In this document: in pieces, positions 29,834 through 34,657 of the stretch
Position numbering within the stretch: the stretch's first letter is position 1
How the letters are laid out: every line of letters begins with the position of its first letter
NCBI GenBank assembly: GCA_017458335.1
Contig: JAFTFT010000026.1
Coordinates: 1-34,657 of the forward strand
Source of the DNA: Oscillospiraceae bacterium
GTDB lineage: Bacteria > Bacillota > Clostridia > Oscillospirales > Oscillospiraceae
DNA length: 34,657 nt
Direction of reading: 5' to 3'
Position numbers and translations under genes: made by a program
Notes under the pieces: model-generated
Told to the model about the DNA's origin: nothing
Databases searched by the model: none
The model's input: the letters and a program-made list of their open reading frames with translations, nothing else

Positions 29834-31978
29834 TCAGGCGCAGTTGATCAGAATGTACCCGCATTCCGGGCAGATCGAAACCGCTCCGCTGAGCCCGTCG
29901 CCGTCATTCTCCAGATCGTGAAGCTTTTTCAGCTCTTCGTACGGATAGAGATAGGCCTTGATGGGGAGATTGTCATACGCCACATAGACGCAGTCGCCGT
30001 CGTCCTTGAAGCTCTCGATGGCAAGCGTCCAATCGAGCCAGCTGCCCTGCCCGAAGCTCACAAAACTCTCGCCCGGGTTCACGACCGCTTTGCAGTAGCG
30101 GTTGATTCTGATTCCGTCGTCCTTGTGAAGCTCATTGAAGACGGCCGGAGCTTCTTCGCCGAGACTGCCGGTGTTGGTGAGGGCATATTTCTGCCCGTTC
30201 TCGGTGGGGACCCGCTCGAGAATCACCAGGCCGATCTTTGCATCCTTCGGGAGCAGCAGTTTTTCCGACAGCTCCATCCGGTGATAGCCTGCATAGAGAA
30301 AGCTCTGCGTTTCACTCTTCAGGAGCTTTCCGTCCGTGGGATTCACCGCGTTATCGTCCAGCAGGTAGACCGACACCGTCACCGAGGTGTTCATGTCGCC
30401 GGTCATAACGGACACATACTGCAGGACGCTGTCTTCGCCCGTCTCAAACACATTGGCGGAATAAACCGGTTTATCAAACAGTGTCGAGCTGATGATCTCA
30501 GCCGGCATATTGTCGTACTCCAGCAGGGAGAGATGATCCATCTCACGGTTTGCGTCATCGACCACGTATTCAAAGCTGCAGATGCCGCACAGAGACTGAT
30601 CATAGTAGGAGAGCCAGAAATACCCGTCATCGCCCCAGTCTGTGTCCCAGCTGTTCTTCACGATCCAGGCGCCGGGCTCCGGCGGCTGATACCCCTCGCG
30701 GAACGCGCTGACCGGGAAGCTGTCGTCCCAGCCCACCGCTGTCACGGCGTGGTTGGACTGCACAGGTTCATAGGTATAATGCGCATAGATGATCGGATCT
30801 TCTCCGGTGAAGTTCAGATAAGGGATGTGCGCGGCATCTTCCTCTTCCTCCGCGACCAGCGTGTCATAGTCATCGCCGAAGTAGTGCGACTTCAGCACCC
30901 GGATGGTCTGCTCCCGGTCCAGGCCCGCATCGGCATAGGGGTCGGCGTCCAGTTCGAAGATCCGGACTGTAATGTCTTTCAGGGTTTCCAGCTGCTCATC
31001 CGATACAGAGTCGGGCTCGGTGATGCCGGAACGGAAGTCCGCATACTGTTCCAGTTCCTCCTCCGTCACGCCGTCGATTCCCTGAAGGTGCTGCAGCAGG
31101 CGGCTGCGCACGGCCGGAGGATCCTGCGGCATCGACTGATCCGCCTTGAAGCTGATTCCGACCGCTCTGCCCTTCAGCAGCTCGCTCTTGATCGCTTCCG
31201 TTCCTTCCGGACGATAGACGTAGTTTCCGTCTTCGTCCCTCCCGGCGGGCGCCGGGAGCATATTGGCGTTCAGAAGTTCAAAGCTCTGCGTAAAACGCTG
31301 CTCCTCCGGCAGCGACCAGTCGCCGGTGGGATCCGGGTTACCCTCGCTGTCACCGTAAGGGACGAGGGCTTCTTTCACGACGCCGACACCGGAAGCGAGG
31401 GACGAGGTGGAGAGGAAGTAGTTCCCGCCGAAGTTATACGTTGTCACGTCGGTATCTTCCAGCGCATACACGCCCTCGCCGGCCTGGCTCACATCATAAG
31501 GATACTGCCCTTCCGGATAGTCCTCCGCCGCCGGCAGCGGGGTGGTCGTAAACCATGCCAGGTGCTTCTCCGAAAGGTCCATTTCTTCGCCGTATTTTTC
31601 GGCATATTCTTCCGCCGTCAGCCCCATCGCGCTGAGAATGGAGGACTCGCTGGCGCCCATGGTGCCAAAGGTCCAGCAGGTGCCCCAGGGGCTCTGGTCC
31701 TTCACGGAGGTAACGACGCTGCGGTCTCTGAGGTCAAACTTCTCCGGGAAAGTGTCTCCGACAGAGGTCCAGAGCACCTCGGAATAGAGGTCGTCCACAT
31801 CCTCACCCGTGCGCATCAGGGTTTTCGCCGGCTTCTGCAGTTCACTTCCCAGATAGTCCAGTGCGTTCCGGTCCGATTCGGAAAGCCCGCTTATGGGGTA
31901 GTGCTCAGCAAACGCGCCTGTCGTGAGCGAGAGCGTCATGACAACCGCAAGAAACATGCACAGCGCTGTTTTTTTCAT
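29834..31978 (-). CDS. Secreted papain-like (C1) cysteine protease with a lectin-like domain
   Basis: The 714-residue protein has a clear signal peptide ([20 protein letters not shown], cut near AFA-EH). The papain-family catalytic residues are visible: Gln95 and Cys101 in [12 protein letters not shown], His in [12 protein letters not shown] and Asn in [21 protein letters not shown] beta-rich region after about residue 490 resembles the lectin-like domain found with C1 proteases in Clostridia. A long insert (about 205-395) separates the catalytic Cys and His. The tail ends with [12 protein letters not shown], a CxxC pair unusual outside the cell. It is probably exported to degrade proteins or remodel surface proteins. 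The start has AGGAGGATC upstream. It follows pepT by 58 bases and may share its transcript. Confidence 0.88.
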   Translation of the reverse strand: MKKTALCMFLAVVMTLSLTTGAFAEHYPISGLSESDRNALDYLGSELQKPAKTLMRTGEDVDDLYSEVLWTSVGDTFPEKFDLRDRSVVTSVKDQSPWGTCWTFGTMGASESSILSAMGLTAEEYAEKYGEEMDLSEKHLAWFTTTPLPAAEDYPEGQYPYDVSQAGEGVYALEDTDVTTYNFGGNYFLSTSSLASGVGVVKEALVPYGDSEGNPDPTGDWSLPEEQRFTQSFELLNANMLPAPAGRDEDGNYVYRPEGTEAIKSELLKGRAVGISFKADQSMPQDPPAVRSRLLQHLQGIDGVTEEELEQYADFRSGITEPDSVSDEQLETLKDITVRIFELDADPYADAGLDREQTIRVLKSHYFGDDYDTLVAEEEEDAAHIPYLNFTGEDPIIYAHYTYEPVQSNHAVTAVGWDDSFPVSAFREGYQPPEPGAWIVKNSWDTDWGDDGYFWLSYYDQSLCGICSFEYVVDDANREMDHLSLLEYDNMPAEIISSTLFDKPVYSANVFETGEDSVLQYVSVMTGDMNTSVTVSVYLLDDNAVNPTDGKLLKSETQSFLYAGYHRMELSEKLLLPKDAKIGLVILERVPTENGQKYALTNTGSLGEEAPAVFNELHKDDGIRINRYCKAVVNPGESFVSFGQGSWLDWTLAIESFKDDGDCVYVAYDNLPIKAYLYPYEELKKLHDLENDGDGLSGAVSICPECGYILINCA

Positions 31979-32036
31979 ACTGACTGATCCTCCTGTTGTT
32001 ATCTCAATAAATTACTTGTTTTACCAAGTTTTTCTG

Positions 32037-33269
32037 CTATTTCCGGTCTGCCCAGCCTTCAGGAGGCGGTTGCAGAAGAAGGTTTTTCAGGATCCTGACG
32101 CACAGGTCCATGTTCTGAACGGAAATGTGCTCATACGGCCCGTGGAACGCGGAACCGCCGGTCCCGAGATTGGGGCACGGCAGCCCGCGGAAGGAAAGCT
32201 GCGAACCGTCTGTCCCTCCGCGAACGGGAACACGGCGCGGCTGCAGGCCTGCCATGCGGACCGCTTGCTCCGCCCGCCGGATGATTTCCGGATGCCCGGC
32301 AAGAATCTCCGCCATGTTGCGGTACTGTTCGCGGATCCGCAGGGAAGCGGCGCAGTCGCCATATTTCTCGTTCAGGCCGCGGACAATGTCTTCCATTTTC
32401 TGCTTCCTGACCTCGAAGCGGTCCGCGTCGTGGTCCCGGATGATATAGCGCAGCTGCGCTTTCTCTACATCGCCCTGCATTGAGGTGAGATGATAGAATC
32501 CCTCATAACCCTCTGTGTTTTCCGGGCGTTCATGGGCGGGAAGAAGGGCGTCGAACTCCATCGCGAGCAGAGAAGCGTTTCGCATGATCCCCTTTGCCTC
32601 TCCCGGATGTACGTTTACGCCCCGGAAGTCCACCACCGCTTCCGCCGCGTTGAAGGTTTCATAGTTGATTTCGTCCGGATCGCCTCCGTCGACCGTGTAG
32701 GCGTATGCCGCACCCAGCCTCTCGAGCGACAGCAGGGCGGCGCCGTGGCCGATTTCTTCATCCGGCACGAAGCAGACGGCGATCCTTCCATGGGGCAAAT
32801 TCTCTTTCATGATCTCTTCACAGGCGGTCAGAATTTCCGCGATCCCGGCTTTGTCGTCCGCCCCGAGAAGGGTGTTTCCGTCTGTCGTGATCAGCGTATG
32901 GCCGATCAGCTTCTTCAGATCCGGGAACTGTTCCGGGCTCAGCACCCTTGGACCGATGGGAAGGTCCTTCCCGTCATAGTCCGGCACCAGCCGGGGCTTC
33001 ACGCCTTCCCCCGAAAAATCCGGAGCGGTGTCCATGTGTGCGATCAGCCCAACAGACGGCCAGTTCCCGCAGCCTTCGGAAGCCGGGACGACCCCATAGG
33101 TATACGCATGCTCATCCACCGCGACATCCTGAAAGCCCATGGCGGTCATTTCCTCTGCCAGCAGATGGGAGAGGTCAAACTGCCGGGCAGTGGACGGGGT
33201 GGTCTCTGCGTTTTCATCGCTTGTCGTATAAACCCGTGCATAGCGGATCAGTCTTTCATATGCCTGCAC
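32037..33269 (-). CDS. pepT: Peptidase T (tripeptide aminopeptidase), M20B family
   Basis: PepT removes the N-terminal residue from tripeptides in the cytoplasm with a two-zinc site. The 410-residue protein has the metal ligands in HMDTAPD (His78), GADDKAG (Asp138), PDEEIGHG (catalytic Glu171, ligand Glu172), TVDGGD (Asp194) and a C-terminal FHGPYEH His. Length is normal and there is no signal peptide. The start is a GTG at 33267-33269 behind AAAGGA. A good promoter lies upstream (33330-33357). With the secreted protease downstream it suggests peptide use: outside proteolysis, then inside tripeptide cleavage. Confidence 0.96.
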   Translation of the reverse strand: MQAYERLIRYARVYTTSDENAETTPSTARQFDLSHLLAEEMTAMGFQDVAVDEHAYTYGVVPASEGCGNWPSVGLIAHMDTAPDFSGEGVKPRLVPDYDGKDLPIGPRVLSPEQFPDLKKLIGHTLITTDGNTLLGADDKAGIAEILTACEEIMKENLPHGRIAVCFVPDEEIGHGAALLSLERLGAAYAYTVDGGDPDEINYETFNAAEAVVDFRGVNVHPGEAKGIMRNASLLAMEFDALLPAHERPENTEGYEGFYHLTSMQGDVEKAQLRYIIRDHDADRFEVRKQKMEDIVRGLNEKYGDCAASLRIREQYRNMAEILAGHPEIIRRAEQAVRMAGLQPRRVPVRGGTDGSQLSFRGLPCPNLGTGGSAFHGPYEHISVQNMDLCVRILKNLLLQPPPEGWADRK

Positions 33270-33329
33270 AATTGTTCCTTTCTCCGGGCCTTTCCGGCTC
33301 AGCCTCCGTGCTTCGGTTTGAATACGTGT

Positions 33330-33357
33330 ATTATAGCAAAATATGGGAAAACTTCAA
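33330..33357 (-). promoter_or_regulatory. pepT promoter
   Basis: On the minus strand TTGAAG (33352-33357) and TATAAT (33330-33335) lie 16 bases apart, about 60 bases before the GTG start. Bases 33270-33514 contain no gene, only this promoter and the divergent one at 33414-33442. Confidence 0.6.
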
Positions 33358-33413
33358 GAATAGAATGATCATCCGGCCAGCAGAATGATTCCATTTCGGG
33401 CTGCTGCTTTTGC

Positions 33414-33442
33414 TTGCACCCGCTCCGATCTTATGATATGAT
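33414..33442 (+). promoter_or_regulatory. Probable promoter of the WDDG-repeat protein gene
   Basis: TTGCAC (33414-33419) and TATGAT (33437-33442) are 17 bases apart, about 70 bases before the start codon. Confidence 0.45.
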
Positions 33443-33514
33443 TCCTTGGATAACACTTCGGAGAACCACAACTTTGGAACAACAGATGCAAAGATTCTGC
33501 CCGGAGGTAAAACA

Positions 33515-34657
33515 ATGCAGTTTAATCGTACTATTCTGCAATGCAGCCTTAAAGTTCTGTGCTTTATTATGACATTGCTTGTCCTGTTCGTCGGAACAGC
33601 GGGAATCAATACCGCATATGCCGAAGACGACTGGGACGACGGCGATTATTGGGACGACGGTGGGTCCTGGGACGACGGCGATTATTGGGATGACGGCGGG
33701 TCCTGGGATGACGGCGGGTCCTGGGACGACGGCGGGTCCTGGGACGACGGCGGGTCCTGGGACGACGGCGGGTCCTGGGATGACGGCGGTTATTGGGATG
33801 ACGGCGGGTCCTGGGACGACAGCGGGTCCTGGGATGACGGCGGGGCCTGGGATGACGGCGGGTCCCGGGACGATGGCGATTCCTGGGACGGCGGTGATAT
33901 GGAGAATAGCGACTATGAGCCTACCTTCGTTACAGCGGAAGGCGGAATGGGCGTCTTCAAGACCGGAAGCGAGAGCTACGTACGGGAAAATGATGAAGAA
34001 GACCCGGAGTATGAAGACGACGAGTTTCTTTCCTACTATGTGAACATCAAAAACACCGATCCCAATGATCTGCGGGAGCAGCCTGCCTCTTATCGGATCG
34101 ACGGCGGGATCGAAAAGCCGTTCAGCGATGTCACGCAGACCGAAGGCGGCGAGACCCAGTACCATGTTGACCTGCAGGATATGGCCGAGCTGTACCCGGG
34201 GCTTCACGAGATCGAAGTCTTCGTGAATAATGAATGGGTTCGAACGGATCGTTTCTATATTCCCCGGGACTGGGATGAGATCATGAAAGAACCTACAGAG
34301 GAACAAATTAATGCCGTCTCGAAGAGCGGACGCTCCACCTATGTGGTCTATTATCCGGAGTTTGAGGAAACAATCGGCCTCAAGGAGTATTCACTGGATT
34401 TTTCCGTCGACAAGATGGACAAGGGAACTTATTTCAGCACCATCAGTGCGGGTCTGGACGTGTCGGAGCTCTATCTGAGAGGATTGAGTCTGACTTCAAA
34501 CTATGGCAGTACCGGTGGCCTTTACGGCGGCTTCCAGTGCCTGGACAACGGCGAGACAGGCGTCATCATGACGGTCTGGAACGTGATCGGCACCGACAAG
34601 CAGGGCAACAAACAGGTTATCAAAGCAAAGCCCCTGTATATGGATGAAAAAGGCAAG
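33515..34657 (+). CDS. Secreted WDDG-repeat protein, unknown function (3' end outside the window)
   Basis: The frame is open from the ATG at 33515 to the window edge (381 codons, incomplete). GGAGGT (33503-33508) precedes it. Residues 1-36 form a signal peptide (hydrophobic LCFIMTLLVLFVGTAG; likely cut after AYA). Residues 39-127 are about 15 near-perfect hexapeptides of the GSWDDG/DYWDDG type, very acidic and tryptophan-rich. From about residue 130 comes a non-repetitive region with beta-strand character (YYVNIKNTDPNDL, GLHEIEVFVNNEWVRTDRFY, STYVVYYPEFEE). No catalytic motif was recognised. The Asp-rich repeats could bind calcium or other cations or form an extended surface segment; this is speculation. 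Frames on the other strand or in other phases over the repeats are artefacts. Confidence 0.85.
   Translation, partial: MQFNRTILQCSLKVLCFIMTLLVLFVGTAGINTAYAEDDWDDGDYWDDGGSWDDGDYWDDGGSWDDGGSWDDGGSWDDGGSWDDGGSWDDGGYWDDGGSWDDSGSWDDGGAWDDGGSRDDGDSWDGGDMENSDYEPTFVTAEGGMGVFKTGSESYVRENDEEDPEYEDDEFLSYYVNIKNTDPNDLREQPASYRIDGGIEKPFSDVTQTEGGETQYHVDLQDMAELYPGLHEIEVFVNNEWVRTDRFYIPRDWDEIMKEPTEEQINAVSKSGRSTYVVYYPEFEETIGLKEYSLDFSVDKMDKGTYFSTISAGLDVSELYLRGLSLTSNYGSTGGLYGGFQCLDNGETGVIMTVWNVIGTDKQGNKQVIKAKPLYMDEKGK
33629..33895 (+). repeat. 18-bp tandem repeat encoding WDDG hexapeptides
   Basis: One partial unit plus 14 full 18-base units, consensus GGGTCCTGGGACGACGGC, run without gaps. Units 6-8 are identical; GAY/TAT variants occur at units 2, 4 and 10, and the 3' end is more degenerate. 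Such arrays change copy number readily by slippage, always in frame. Confidence 0.9.

Noticed and set aside
29708-31987. Long plus-strand frame opposite the C1 protease (759 codons)
   Set aside because: The minus strand has a signal peptide and intact papain catalytic residues. The plus-strand product shows no domain and repeats His/Arg/Val composition typical of antisense frames.
33629-33895. CRISPR array
   Set aside because: The 18-base units are directly adjacent with no spacers and encode a continuous peptide repeat.
33431-34306. Apparent Pro/Val/Gly-repeat proteins over the tandem array (both strands)
   Set aside because: They are other-frame readings of the 18-base WDDG repeat. Only the 33515 frame has a ribosome site, a signal peptide and coding that continues beyond the repeats.

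Overview
The window looks like chromosomal DNA from a Gram-positive anaerobe of the Bacillota, most likely class Clostridia. The grounds are strong AGGAGG-type ribosome sites, sigma-A-like promoters, Sec signal peptides and lipoboxes, and a protein set (two-domain C1 protease, PepT, FtsX-type ABC transporter, ArgJ-based arginine operon) typical of that class. Genus is not resolvable by eye. Base composition is uneven: the hsdS halves at about 1.7-5.2 kb are visibly AT-richer, while the arginine operon is GC-rich.

Region 1 (1-9.3 kb) is a type I restriction-modification locus built to vary. The order is hsdM, a truncated hsdS1, a silent inverted hsdS C-terminal half, a tyrosine recombinase, a full-length hsdS2, a small ORF plus zeta-like kinase (a probable toxin-antitoxin pair), and hsdR. 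Four copies of a 15-16 bp element (ATAAACGAGAATTTA core) lie at the middle of each hsdS coding region: two forward, two reverse. Recombination among them could assemble four different full-length HsdS proteins as well as truncated ones. As sequenced, the hsdM-linked hsdS1 is in a truncated state and hsdS2 is full length. A roughly 60-bp two-hairpin leader is duplicated just upstream of the recombinase and of hsdR.

Region 2 (9.3-16.5 kb) is accessory. It has an LSm-like/GNAT acetyltransferase and two decayed gene ends (HepT-like N-terminus, S10-peptidase-like C-terminus). A minus-strand operon follows (phosphodiester glycosidase, proline-rich anchored protein, 40-aa ORF). A divergent promoter then drives a 969-aa ATPase-permease fusion, followed by a lipoprotein gene. 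A 14-bp palindrome sits exactly centred in the 18-bp spacer of the ABC promoter, a MerR-like arrangement.

Region 3 (16.5-29.8 kb) is a nine-gene arginine operon, argG-argH-argC-argJ-argB-argD-argF-carA-carB, on the plus strand with short spacings or overlaps and one 120-bp gap. It covers glutamate to arginine (acetyl-group recycling by ArgJ) plus carbamoyl phosphate supply. Two features stand out. A perfect 27-bp-arm palindromic repeat lies in frame inside carA. The carB reading frame continues without a stop or linker into a complete diaminopimelate epimerase (DapF) domain, in which the first catalytic cysteine appears to be alanine.

Region 4 (29.8 kb to the end) holds a convergent minus-strand pair, a secreted papain-like protease and peptidase T. 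A plus-strand gene then runs off the window; it encodes a secreted protein with about 15 tandem WDDGGS hexapeptides.
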